In this document: positions 36,654 to 48,505 of the stretch, one piece after another
Layout of the letters: every line of letters begins with the position of its first letter
Position numbering within the stretch: position 1 is the first letter of the stretch
Source: Tubiluchus corallicola
Lineage: Eukaryota; Priapulida; Priapulimorpha; Priapulimorphida; Tubiluchidae
Reading direction: 5' to 3'
Length of the DNA: 64,000 bases
NCBI GenBank assembly: GCA_030141605.1
Contig: JAQGDQ010000202.1
Span: forward strand, 218,099 to 282,098
Notes under the pieces: generated by a model
What the model was told of the DNA's origin: nothing
Database searches by the model: none
Seen by the model: the letters and a program-made list of their open reading frames with translations, nothing else
Made by a program: the position numbers and the translations under genes

Positions 36654-38929
36654 CTACTTGGTCCAACTGACTTTGGGAATGTCAAAATGTTCTGTCAGTG
36701 TATCTAAATGCGCATTAAATTCCTCCACTCGTTGTTTGTGTGATTTTTCAGCTTTTGCCAGCACTCTCTCGGTGGCCAATTTCTCCATGCGCGCAGCAAA
36801 CGCCTGCTCAGCTTTTGTTTTGGTACCGATTGAAACCTTTGTCACATCAACAGGTTCTTCTATTAAGAAAATTAAACAAAAAAATTTGTGACTTTAACAA
36901 CTGCACTAAAGTTTCAAGTTATTGTCATATATAGTGGATAAATAAAATAAAGCACAAATGGCTTTAATAAGGAAAAAAAGATGTATTGCTATTGCAAGTA
37001 CACTTAATGGCACTAATGCAGTCAATAAAAAATTATTACAAATCATTAGATGTATTCCACAGATGTTATGTGTATATTGTACAGACTTGTTATGTATTGT
37101 TTTATAAGTGACAAATCAGGTAAGAATGGTTCATTACAAGTAATTAAATGGGACTGTTACAGACGATAAAGTGAAGCATACTCTAATTTTCCTCTCTGGA
37201 AAACAGAATGTTGTAATAGGTATCTTTAAGCTTTATTTGAAAATTTGCGTTTAAAAGCTGCATTTTTATTAATGACTGCTTGTACATTGACTTGGGAAGT
37301 GGTAATAACAGAAAGGTCACAGTGTGTGCTTAGTGACCTAGTGCCAAGACTCGTCGCGAATGGGTGGGTGACCACTGGGTAGAGTATTCTTTACGTTATG
37401 GCCTCTAACTTTCCGTTTCAAAGAATTCCACTTCACAGAAATTAGAAGTAATATGGCCCTCTAACTGTTTCAAACTGGTACCCGAGTAATCACCTGCATT
37501 GTTTATTACCAAAACCCCAAGCATTATTTGTAATACGGCATCCATTGTTGGAGAATTTAAACTTTAAATGCCACCTTCCGCCCAGCGCTTGTACAGTAGG
37601 TATCTACTAACAGTCAGTGCACCAGGCCAACAGCCAGTAGGGAGATGGCAGATCAAATCATTTTTGCCGTAGGGGTGACTTACAAAGAAGAAACTATGAT
37701 TTCTTTACCAAGAGGTTAATTATCTAATTGAAGTTGTTTATTGGGTTTTAAAAACCTATTTCAGGCCAATAGCAAAGATATGCATAAATGGAGAGAATAA
37801 AGAGATTGTTGAGTTTAACAGCACATAAAAAGGATAACATAGATTATTTTATTCCCCTAAGCCATAAAAATTTGTCAAATACTTTGTAGGGAAAATACTA
37901 ACTTGTGCGACTTGCAGCTCGTGTGTTAATGCTTTCAGGGTGTAAGAAATAAATGCTTGCTGTTAACATAACAGTGTAGTTAATTAAAATACGTTAAAGT
38001 GGTTGTTTTTGTTTGAACAAGTGGTTGAATATAAATGATTACAGTTTCTTCATTGCCGTTAAATCTTAACAATCGGGTAATTGGGAAAGTCGGAGGTTGA
38101 CAAAATTTAATTTTGACAAATTAAATTTTTGCCCCAGGGCTTTTCTCACTCTGGGTGGTTGTATTTGCCATACTGATTCTGGTTGTTTACCTCAATGTTG
38201 CATTTATATCTGACTATGGTGGCGGTACCTATATCGGCTCATTGTCTTATCTTAAAGAATCGATTTGAAACGCTTGATAATGAGTTAGATTTCGGTTCTG
38301 CCACAACCAACAACATGAGGCCCGGCACTGAGTACTGGATTCTCTGATTTGCAGTGTAACAAACTGTGCATAAAATTCTTTTCAACTGAAACTATGCCTC
38401 CACCACAGTGAGGTAAATTCAGAGATCTGAATACCATCTCAACCACTTTAATCTCAGTTCACATAAATGAATAAAAAACAAATTAGTGAAAAGAAAATAA
38501 TTTTTAACTTATAAGTACATGTATGTATAACTTATACATGAAAAATAAGTATGTATAAGTGCATCTCCATTAATGAGAATTTGACACACTACAACCTTCA
38601 AAGCTTTACTTCGCATGTGTGAGAGAATTTAGGCAGGAAATTAAGTGTATTTTAATACAACACAGCCGAAAGTTACAAGTACCTGGATAAATGACTCCAC
38701 TAGGACTTAGTATGCTATCTACGACAGACTGTACATCAGAAAAGAACAAATCAATTGATAAGAGACACAAAATAGATCATCAGAACAAAAAGTTACCTTC
38801 AATTTCAGTTTTGGAAACCTGCTCCAGGTTCTTTTGTTTCTGTTTCTTTTTCTTCTTCTTCTTCACGCCACCATCGGAGACACCTTTGAGTTTCAGAGAA
38901 CCTTTTTGTACCAAGTCATAATCTGACAT
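36654..38929 (-). CDS. FAM32A: FAM32A, spliceosome-associated protein
   Basis: Small basic nuclear protein that in humans sits in the late (C*/P) spliceosome and helps exon ligation. Two coding exons: 38929-38797 and 36859-36654, phase 1 junction, total 112 residues, the same length as human. Exon 1 begins [20 protein letters not shown] followed by a poly-Lys stretch (eight Lys); exon 2 carries [20 protein letters not shown] and ends DIPKVSWTK, the family's invariant C-terminus. The 1.94-kb intron holds a dispersed repeat. An acceptor-like TTGTATTGTAG ends 5 nt upstream of the ATG, so the first exon shown is probably preceded by a spliced leader or a 5'UTR exon. TRAPPC2 follows 56 bp after the stop. 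Confidence 0.96.
37475..38080. repeat. Dispersed ~0.6-kb repeat, copy A
   Basis: In the FAM32A intron. It aligns over most of its length with 40146-40875 (shared blocks: attgtttattaccaaa, caggccaacagccag, tatgatttctttaccaag, aacatagattattttatt, gctcgtgtgtt, aatataaatgattacag, aatcttaacaatcggg). No ORF and no clear terminal repeats. Confidence 0.75.
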
Positions 38930-39091
38930 GGCGGCTACAATACAAAATAATCATGACAACATTATCTGAAAATATTCCTAATTATTGAGTGTTTACTTTA
39001 CTGGAAATTATTTCTGCTCACAGAAAATTAAGGGAACTGCAACGATGTCAAAAAGAACAAACATGAAGGAGCATTCGAATTTACCTTATAG

Positions 39092-39628
39092 CATGGGTTC
39101 CCAACCTAAGGGTCGCAGCCCCAACAAGGATCACGAAGCAGTTTTCGTGGGGTCACGGGCTAGTCCAAAAACTATTTTTTAAAGAATGTTGTTTTCATGA
39201 AATGTATGTAAGTGGGTATTGTTTCCTCAGTCTCTCATTACATCTTTTTGTTCTGGAAAGTGAAACTGGGTTTTCCAGCTCTAAATATGGTATTTCAGTG
39301 CTTGATTTTCCAGGAAAATGAAAATGCACATTGTTCCATGCTTGCGTACAGTGTACACTGCCCAAAAGGGTGTCGCTATTCATTTTACCTTGGATACCTA
39401 TTGCTGTTGCATTACTGGTCGCTGAGAAATAGGTGCAACCATCATATTAATGAATCAATGAAACAATCATGCATTGTTCAGTAATTTGTTGAATAGTAAG
39501 TTAAAATTAAAAATGCGAATGATGATGATGTTTAATAGTATAACATGTGATTATGTTCTTCGTGGGGTCGCGATAAGATGCAGGTTTCTGGAAAGGGGTC
39601 GCCGTCAACAAAAGGTTGGGAACCAATG
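39092..39628. mobile_element. hAT (Charlie-like) non-autonomous element
   Basis: A 537-bp element begins catgggttcccaacctaagg and ends ggttgggaaccaatg, inverted ends typical of hAT elements of the CAGnGGTTCCCAACC kind. Flanks ccttatag and acctataa are an imperfect 8-bp target duplication. Inner matching ends include ggggtcgc and gtggggtc. It is upstream of FAM32A on the opposite side of its start. No transposase is seen. Confidence 0.75.
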
Positions 39629-40145
39629 ACCTATAAAGCCTACAAGAATATTATATACGAGATATTATACTATCTCTAAATTAAAATCTACTTAAAATAC
39701 AGAAATAATATATGACTTCTAAATCAAAATCATTGTCATTAATTGAACAATATGAGACATTCTAAACAAGTAGTAAAAAAGAGTTTTTTTGCCCATTGAT
39801 CCATTGCTGTTTGGCATGTTATCAGTAAATAAATGGAGCTGACTGATTTTCAATAAGAACCAGGACTATGGTACTTGGCAGTCCAAAACTAATATTTAGA
39901 AATGTTCACAGTAACTTTGCCAAGGTGCAAATTTAATGCTTATTTACCCAGAAATTCTGGTAAATCTGCAAGGCAGAAGTTTTGTCTGTACACCAGTCAA
40001 CATGGCTGGTAAACTAAGCTTGCAATGTTTGCTACGTCTCCATATTAATGAAACCTTGAATCTTTTCCAAATCGATGTATGCAGTTAGCATAGTGTAAAT
40101 TAATCTGCATGTCTAGGAAGCATCTAAATTAGTATTTCCATTGAA

Positions 40146-40875
40146 TACCTGGTACCCGAATAATTAACCACATTGTTTATTACCAAAGCCTAATATTTCT
40201 ATCCAGTTCCAACAATGAAAATGCAGATATAATTTGTAATCCATTGTTAGATAATTTAAAATGTAAATGCCACCTTCTGCTGCTTGCTTCTACAGTAGGT
40301 ACCTATTAGCAAACTATTAACTGCTGGATTGGTAGTGTGCCAGGCCAACAGCCAGCAGGGAGAGGGCAGATCAAACCATTATTGCTGTAGAGGCGACTTA
40401 CAAAAAACAGACTATGATTTCTTTACCAAGTGGCTAATTATCCAAATGAAATTGTTATTAAACTTTAAAACCCTATTTCAGGCTACTAAAGATACAAACA
40501 AATGGATTGTTAAGTTTAACAGCACACAAAAAAGATAACATAGATTATTTTATTCGAGTAATCTCTCTGCTATATTAATAGTGCTTAGTGTAGTACTACC
40601 TAGGCTGATGAAGCTGACTCAATGAAAAAATGTGCAATGAAGTAATTAAGGCTTGAAAAATCAAAACTCAGTCAAATACCTTGTGTAAGAAAAACACCAA
40701 CTTTCGTGCCACACAGCTCGTGTGTTCAGGCTTTCGGGTGTAATAAATGAATGCTTGTTGTTAACATAACAGTCCAGTTAGTTAAAGTACACACCAGTGG
40801 TTGTTTTCATTTGTGAATATAAATGATTACAGTTTTTTCACTGACGCGCTGAATCTTAACAATCGGGTGCCTGAC
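40146..40875. repeat. Dispersed ~0.7-kb repeat, copy B
   Basis: Same family and same orientation as 37475-38080. It has an extra stretch of about 110 bp near 40555-40670 that copy A lacks. Divergence between the copies is moderate, so this is an old dispersed repeat rather than a recent duplication. Confidence 0.75.
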
Positions 40876-41349
40876 GGGTACAAAGAATAGAGTACGTGAC
40901 TCTGATTTTGCTACCCATGTAGACATTAATCTAAATGCCAAATGGCAAAAAGTTATTACTAGTGTGTTACCACGAGGATACCACTCTAATGAATTCTCAC
41001 TAATGCATGCTAGATATGAACAGCTCCGCTTACTTGCACATAAAGTGAACTATTTTAAAAAGGCAAAAATGTGAAAATCAGACTAAATACAGATATATTT
41101 GACTAAAATGTATGCTGTTAACATTTTGATATTTTTCTGCACAAAATTTAACAAGAGATTGATTTTTGCTTGTTAAAATTTCTGTTGTGCTCACTTCTTA
41201 TGATGCCGTTGGACACAATTGCTTATCAGCCACACAGCATAACACTCAAAAAATAAAAACAGTGAGGAATTTACTGTTAAGTACAGTTTGAATATATATA
41301 CAACGTTGACAAATAGCTTTACGAAACTAATTTTGTACAGGCAATGTTG

Positions 41350-41845
41350 GGTGGTAATGCGTTATTGTAATTAGATTACTTTTTACAGTAATGAGCAATG
41401 TAAGGCAATTACTCTGCTTAGTCTTGTAATCAGATTACTCATTACTTTATCAGTAATGCTACAAAACCTGCATTACTGACTTATCTATCCAAGAATAGCA
41501 TTTTAAACTTAGGCTGTTTTGATTATTTAGCCACCTTGCTTTTGTCGATCTCTGCCACAAAATGCCTATATGCATATGGTAGTTTATTACTTTGCTCAAA
41601 TAATGACATTATTTCAGACTGACAGCATCACAAAAACTTCCACAGCTCTAGCTGATTGTTTTATATATGTACACTCAATATTTTGTCATGTGCACAGTCA
41701 CAATTAGAATAATGACAAATTTAGGCATACACCAGAAGCAATGCTCTGATTCCACTACAACGAAACAGATGCACACTTTTTTCCAAACTAGCAAGTAATC
41801 AGTAAAGGTTCCAGTCATGAGTAATTTGATTACAATTTTTCCAAA
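41350..41845. repeat. Possible decayed TIR repeat (TGTAATTAGATTACT type)
   Basis: Blocks such as tgtaattagattact near 41370-41390, tgtaatcagattactcatta near 41446 and the inverted agtaatttgattacaa near 41820 look like decayed inverted ends of a repeat. The exact ends and target duplication cannot be fixed. Confidence 0.3.
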
Positions 41846-41865
41846 GCACAGATACAGGTATAGAG

Positions 41866-42512
41866 GTATGCGGTAAGTTTGGTACTGGTGATTTTGGATT
41901 TTTCGTACGAGGAAATTTTGATACCGGGAAAATTTGGTACTAGGAATTTTTAGTACGAGGTAATTTTGGTACTGGGAAAATTTGGTACAGAGAAAATATG
42001 GTACTTACAAAGTTTTGTCAGGCATTTTAGTACAAATAAATATGGCACAAGGTAAGATGGAACTGAAGAAGTTTGATACTGGGAAAGTTTGGTACTAGGC
42101 AAATTCGATACAGAGAAAGTCTGGTACAAGGAAAGTATGGTACTATGAAAATATATTTTACATAACCTACTCAAACAAATTATAGAGGCTCATATTGTTG
42201 CGTTTCTTTTTTGTTTGTTTTCTCTTTGTTTGTTTGTCTATTATTTGTTATTTGTCACTGTTGTAGTTGTTTGTTGTTTTGTTGTGATTACTACCACCAC
42301 CACCGCTTTCATTTTTTGCTAAAGGTATTCTCAAATGTACCTACGTGGGTGGTATAATCACTATTTTCCCAGTACAAAAACTTCCATGTACAATATTTCT
42401 TAGTACTAAACAACACTGGTACCATATTTTTCTCGTACCACATTTACCTAGTACCAAATACCAAATTTTCTCGGTACCAAAATTTCCTCGTACCAAACTT
42501 TCTTACATTCGA
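41866..42512. mobile_element. Foldback element with short tandem units
   Basis: The left arm (41880-42150) is a run of degenerate units of about 16-18 bp around ggtac-nn-ggaaa-nttt; the right arm (42360-42510) is the same run in the opposite orientation (aaantttcc-nn-gtacc). A pyrimidine-rich centre (tttgtttgttttctctttgt) separates them. This is the structure of foldback (FB) transposons. No coding sequence is visible. Confidence 0.7.
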
Positions 42513-42981
42513 TATAGATCGTTTATTTCACACACATGGTTAAATACAATAATTACAAGAGAACATACAAAAACTAAATTCAACTAAAGTAATGATAACA
42601 AACTTTGTTATAAAGCCAAATGCAAGGAATCAAAAGCCAAAGTGAGCAGTAATTATGACACAGTACTTTTCAAAAGTAAAAAATCCAACACTATGTATAA
42701 GCTTCTCCACGCACTGCAAAAATGGGGACAGACAGACTTTTAAAGTGCCTATCCATATTTTGGTAGAAAAAGGTAGCTAAATTTGCATAATGCTTCACTG
42801 GCTAATATCCCAAAACGGTAATATAAATCCTATCATACCTACTATATCAAACCTACCATTGCACTAACATTTTCATGTAAAATTAAATATCGCACTTTAT
42901 TTTTTCTGATCAAATTTGTTGTAATTTGGTTGTTAGGCAGCTCTCACTGAATTCTCAACGTCTCACTTTGACAGTTCTGTA

Positions 42982-43734
42982 GGGCGCCGAGTACTCCACT
43001 AGCCGAAGTCGGACACTTCCGGCAAAACGCATGTGCTAAATTTGTGCAACAGCAGTACATTGGGCAGCCCAAGAAGGACAGTAGCGATTTCTGTCAAGAA
43101 TCCAGATTTATGACATACAAAAACATACAAGTAAATTTGTTTCGGAAAAAAGTAACTTTATAATAATGATGGATACTCCTTGACAATTTACAAATGTATT
43201 TTTTACAACAATATCATCATTATTATTAGCTTCATTATAATCATCATAACATTAAACTAAGTATCTAATGCTTTAAAGAGAGAAACTATGTAGGGCACAT
43301 AACTCGCTAACCCGTTTACATAGTAGAAAACAATTATTTGTCCAAGAGGGAGTGAAAAAGATCACCTGTCTGTGAAGCAAGACAAAATAAAAAATGATAT
43401 ACCTTAAACAAATGTTGGAATCGCCTAAGGAGTGGGTTTATTTCACTTCAAAAAGATTAATATCGAAGCCAAATTTAATATTGGCCATTTTACTAGCTCA
43501 AAATAAGATTCTTATATTTCTCCAGATGCATAATAGATTATTCAACGTGTATTGACGTTTTTAATTATTATTATTCCATAAACAAGGACAACGGACGGTG
43601 CCAGTACGCTTAACAACTCAATTCGCGACCTGTTTCTAGTGTCCTACTTGGGCAGCCCATGTATGACGCGCCCTACTTGGGCTAGCCCATGTACGCCAAT
43701 TGTCCTACTTTGGCTAATGGATTACTCGGCACCC
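42982..43734. mobile_element. TIR element, full-length copy
   Basis: About 750 bp bounded by inverted ends: gggcgccgagtactccacta at the left and the complement of gggtgccgagtaatccatta at the right, extending into agccgaagtcggaca / agccaaagtaggaca. The subterminal block ttgggcagccca occurs at both ends. The right half is shared with 7930-8287. Target duplication is unclear, so the superfamily is unassigned. Confidence 0.75.
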
Positions 43735-44406
43735 AATAAGTCCAACCTGTAGTGTTCTGTTCTGCGGTGCTTGCAAAAAAGTTGAATTTTCAGTTTCTTT
43801 TATTTCTCTATGGTCTAATTTTAAGCCAGAATACTTGAAAATTAATGTTCTGGTCTCATAAGTCAGAAAGCTTTTCATGAAGCACATAAATAGTCATGTC
43901 ATTTTTACTAAAGAATAAACTCAAGCATTATGCATGATCGTGAGGCTGCTTATAGCAAGTAAGTAAGCAATTTATTAATCACCTTTCAACATTAATATTA
44001 ATGATTCGAAATTTTTAAATCTAAATCGATTTGGATTTGAAATTGTGAAATTTGGTTTGATTCGAATTAGAAAGTCAAAAAGTCAATTCGAATTCGTTTT
44101 CTGGTATAGACTGCTCACCCCAATATCAAGTGATTCCCACCTTAGCCGAGAGGGCACAGTCCTCTCATACACCTATATAGGATAACCGCTTTGTTTAAAA
44201 CATGTGGTTAAAATAATAAATTTTAGATAACTATAGTTGACAATATTTCTGAGGTGGTCAGAAACTGAAGATTTTGCAAAGAATAGTTAGAGAATTGGGC
44301 CTTGAAGACTACAGCCTTTTGACTGAAAATTCTAATTTAGATTTTATTGAAATCAAAAGAACTGCACTTCACAATGAAAATCTAAAGTTGTATCTTTTCA
44401 ATCAGT

Positions 44407-44830
44407 GACTCATTGGTCAGGGATCAACCAATCTTGCTGTAACTTATATACCTTTAAAATTTGTCTATTGCGTGAGACCTTTCATTTGACGTATTATATA
44501 CAAGCTAGTTTTATATGCTACAAACTAGTTTTGGTTGACAAAATAAGGGTCGGTCTGGGAGACAAATGCATTTGTCTCCCAGGCCGACCCTTATTTTGTC
44601 CCTACTGGGGCCAGAGATCAACCAGTCTATGGGTAATTATTACCATTCAATTTATCTCAAGACTTTTCATTCGATATAGTACAAGCTAGTTTCGGTCGAC
44701 ACTGGAAGGTATTTGACTCAGCGACCCTTATTTTGTGCCATAGTGGGGGTCACAGGTTAACTATTCTCACTGTAACCTATGCTATTCGATTCGCCTCATT
44801 GAGACCTTCCATTTGATATATGCCATGAGG
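44407..44830. repeat. Degenerate tandem repeat, ~150-180-bp units
   Basis: Three imperfect units share, in order, ggtcanngnatcaacca, a tgtaac block, a gagacctttcatttgatata block, tacaagctagttt, ggtcgaca and cgacccttattttgt. The units start near 44412, 44610 and 44745. The junction of units 1 and 2 is the 64-bp palindrome listed separately. Confidence 0.65.
44537..44600. repeat. 64-bp palindrome without spacer
   Basis: Two 32-bp arms meet at tgca with no loop; only one position fails to pair (gggtcggt versus gggtcggc). The outside of each arm is gacaaaataagggtcgg. It arises at the meeting point of two oppositely oriented copies of the unit end. Such a structure forms a strong hairpin. Confidence 0.95.
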
Positions 44831-44839
44831 TACTATTGC

Positions 44840-46555
44840 TCGATACTCTGTGTTTTTCTGTTCCTGACCCATATTTCCTAATAGTGGAAAATTTACTTAC
44901 ATGCGTATGTCTCGTACTTTGTGATGCACAAAGACGCGACCCAGTCTAGCAACATACCAAATATTGTGGCCCAAGCTTAAAAACTATAGAAGCAGATGGA
45001 TCCTAAAAAACAAATGAAGACACGCCCTGCTCCATGAAATTTGACTCGGCAACTCGGGTCACGTACACATAGTTCCCTTTACCTAGAGAGTGTACCCCGA
45101 GTTTTGTGTTCCTAACCCTCAGCATGTAAAAGTCACCAAATGGGAGACCACCAAATTTGCTTTTGGCCGCTCTCCCCATAGTACCAAAATACCTGTGAAA
45201 AAACTGAAATCCCTAGGAGTTGAATTATAATCGTAAAACTTACCGACGCCCACTACCCTTCACCCTTGACCACCGTTGTTCGTTTCCACCCTGTGAGTTT
45301 TAAGACCCTAGCTTGCAAGCCCAACGAGCTAATATAAGTGAGTTTGGGAAGAATAAATATATAATGAACAATAAACTGTACGAAATCCAAGATCTTATCT
45401 TTATTGACACATCAACTGTAAAGTCTAATGACACTGTGATTTCATTATTCATATACTGTTTATTTTTGTGGCAAACACTGGTACAAAATTGCTGTAGGAA
45501 TTAAGTATTATTGATAAACTTAAAATTTTGCAAAAGTTGGTAAGCACAGATCTCAGTAAAATTAGCCAATAGTTAACTAACAAAACAAATCTGCCAAGTT
45601 TAATATTTTGCTCATTTGCTACATCACAATATTAAATTATCATTTTGTGCAATTTTCAGTGCAGCCTAAAATGGTAACGATTATTTTTTTACACACAAGC
45701 ATATACGGGGTGTCAAGACCTAGTGACAACGTACAATAATTGATTCCACACAAAGTTTGCTATATAATACACACATTAAATGATTGCCCAGTGGATGGTC
45801 AGATTTAAACAAGCTCCTGCTTTTTTTAGTACAGTGTGTACTAAAAAAGTTTAGTACACTGCCTGTAACTGTCTTGAAGCTGTAATTACATAAAGCAGTG
45901 ACGTAAATATAATAAAAAGTTACCAACTTTAAATTCAATTATGATAAAATGCACAACAGGTTACGAAACAGCTTAATTTTCTGAATCTTTGACCTACTAT
46001 CATATAATTTTCTTTATGATTTGGAAATTCTAGTCAATAATGTTGGCCAGTCCTCAGGAGACCCTACTAGCACTTGGCAGCTTGTTCTTATGTAAACTAA
46101 GTACACTACTACTAGACCTACAGTTGTCAAAAATTGAAAAAATAAAGTGTGTTCTCTCAAAAATAAAATCTGCTCTGTAAAATATTTACTAAACATTCCT
46201 GCAAATTTACACCTATATATTTTACAAGTTTAAGCACATTTAACTACATGTATTTCAAAATTTGTTACACATGTATGACCATCACTGCTTTGTTCTGAAG
46301 GCGAATTTTGCTGATTTTAGAACTATTCTACAGAAATAGTTGAAACCACTGAAATAATTAACTATACCTGCAAAAAATTCAATATAAGCTAATAAACTAT
46401 TAAAATTCACCAACTTTGGCTTCAAGAGAATATACTTAATCACACACATGGGAAAACAGTGTAGTGTTAATTTGTTACTCTGACCACCAGTAGCATTACC
46501 AGAATGGCAGTTGCACTTCACATCTGGAATCAGTTCTTGATTATAATTGTGAGTT
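44840..46555. other. Spacer, no recognised gene
   Basis: The first 450 bp are less AT-rich and look like further decayed repeat; the rest is AT-rich. A small hairpin lies near 45825-45855 (ttttttagtacagtgtgtac region). Nothing coding was recognised. Confidence 0.45.
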
Positions 46556-46564
46556 TATTTACGT

Positions 46565-48230
46565 TACAGCTTCTCAACCTTTCTAATTTGCTAAGTACCA
46601 CCAGAGTTATTGGACTGTCAACACATACCGCACTACAAAATTTCCTCAGCACATAGAATAAACTCAGTAGTGCATAATATCGCCACAATAGATTTCAAAT
46701 GGTTCAAATTTTAATGATTTTATTCAGAAATTAAGTGCTGACATCATGCAGTAAATATATTAGGTAAAAAGAGAAGGAAATTCATAAACTCGCATCAAAA
46801 TTTTTAGACAATGTGGCATTAACTGCACCTGTAGACGTCTACCTATCGACAGATGCAAGCTAGCAGACTGCAGTCATCAACCAACCACACTCAAAACTGA
46901 GTTGCAGCTTCAAGAACAAATTCCATATAACCATACACAGAGACAAATACATCGACCATTCAGACATAACGTTTGAATATGAAGTCACGAACCAAACTAA
47001 CGCATGCACATATCTATAACAGTCATTTTCTCACTCTGTACAATTAAGACTTTAAGTATAATGTAATCCGCTTATAACGAGTTTTAAGGGACCGTGAAAA
47101 TTTGCTCGCTATAACCAAGTCTCGTTATAGCGGAGGTCAATTTGTATATACAAGATCGAAATGAAGCTTATAAGGCGTATATGATGTAGTGATGAAAAGA
47201 ACACTTTCTTTTGAGATTGACGCAAGTTTCTTAATGAGTGCCACTGTTAAGCAACTATTTACTCACAAAAGTATAAAATTATAGGGTTCAAATTCTGTTA
47301 TTTCCAGGGCTACGTCAATATTAAATAAATTCCTGCATAAAATCGCCCCACGAGCTGCTTTTCTAAGTTACCACTACCGGCTGCTGTGATTCATTGTGTC
47401 GTCTGCTGATAGCTGAGGGTGTTTTACCAGGGTGTTATAGTACATTATAAACATTGCCTGCCCAGGACCACAGTGCCTGTGTGTGTGTGTGGGTGGAAAC
47501 CACGACTGCGACTGCTTTTTATCAGTTTAGGCTTAGCGTGGTAGTGAACAGCTCTGAAATAATTTAAATGTGCAAGTGAAACATGATTTATGATTATGAG
47601 CATTTAAGAAGGATCCACGTTGGCCTAAATCTGGCTAGCCTACGACTATAATTACTTAAAATAACGGTATTTCTTTAAAAAGCATTTTTATTAAAAATAA
47701 ACTTTGAAAAGTCACGGAATTGCTTAGTCTGCAAAGTAGAACAGTTTGTTCCGCAAAGAAAACTTATTTTTCTGCCGTACATTAAATTGAACCAGAGCTT
47801 TAGACAAGAAGCTGATAAGCTATGAAAGGCATGAGAACTTTGAGAACTTACCATTACCAGTTGCCAAGTGAAAAAATTGCTGAAGGCAAGTCTGTGTGTG
47901 CTGTACTTTGATGCACATTGTTTCACGCACGATGAATAAATTGGTACTGTGACCTTTTGTCCTGGGTGAATGACGCTTACTTGCCCATTGTTTTAGAAAC
48001 AATCACCGGGCTGGAAAATACTTTCGTAATAAGCAAGATCTCGCAATATCGGGCCTCGCTGTAAGCACGGTTTAAATACATTATTCAAGCCTAAGTTTTG
48101 ACGGGACTTTGAAATTTGCTCGAAATAACCAGAGGCTCGTTATAACTGGCCTCGTTATAAGTGGATTATACTGTACTAGCACTCTTTTGTAACCCCTAGG
48201 GGTTTGCAAACCCCAGGTTGAGAACCCTTG
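46565..48230. mobile_element. hAT-type element hosting a second transposon
   Basis: The outer ends are tacagcttctcaacc and ggttgagaacccttg (imperfect 15-bp inverted repeats), flanked by atttacgt (46557-46564) and atttacga (48231-48238), an 8-bp target duplication with one change, as expected for hAT. A pogo-like element (47059-48173) occupies its right half. No hAT transposase is visible. Confidence 0.7.
47059..48173. mobile_element. Pogo/Tigger-like element nested in hAT
   Basis: About 1.1 kb with long inverted ends: left gtaatccgcttataacgag, right ctcgttataagtggattata, extending into a subterminal aatttgctcg / ctcgaaataacc block at each side, with TA flanks. Minus-strand stretches such as 48002-47820 are broken and too decayed to call a transposase. 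Confidence 0.75.
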
Positions 48231-48499
48231 ATTTACGATGTAGATATACAGTCATACAACTGTGTAAAGTTGTAACGTTATTTTTTACAAACCTACACGT
48301 TATTTTCCATAACGATGTTACAACAATGATACCAACAATATACTGTATAACTTTAGTAGAACAGCCCCTCTAATGAAAACACTTGATCTACTAAAGCATT
48401 AGGCTAAATATGATTAAATATCAGAAACACATAGCTTACGAGTAAATGGCTTCACTATAATTATTATTTAAATTAATTTTTACAGCATTTTTACAGAGG

Positions 48500-48505
48500 T
48501 TTATT
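48500..48505 (-). promoter_or_regulatory. Poly(A) signal overlapping the YKT6 stop
   Basis: Minus-strand AATAAA begins with the last base of the YKT6 stop codon (TAAATAAA). If used, the 3' UTR would be only a few tens of bases. Use is not shown by the sequence. Confidence 0.4.

Noticed and set aside
36598-36666. N-terminal extension of TRAPPC2 running back over the FAM32A stop
   Set aside because: The extension has no ATG (it would need TTG) and the family protein starts at MAGNYYF, equal to the known start.
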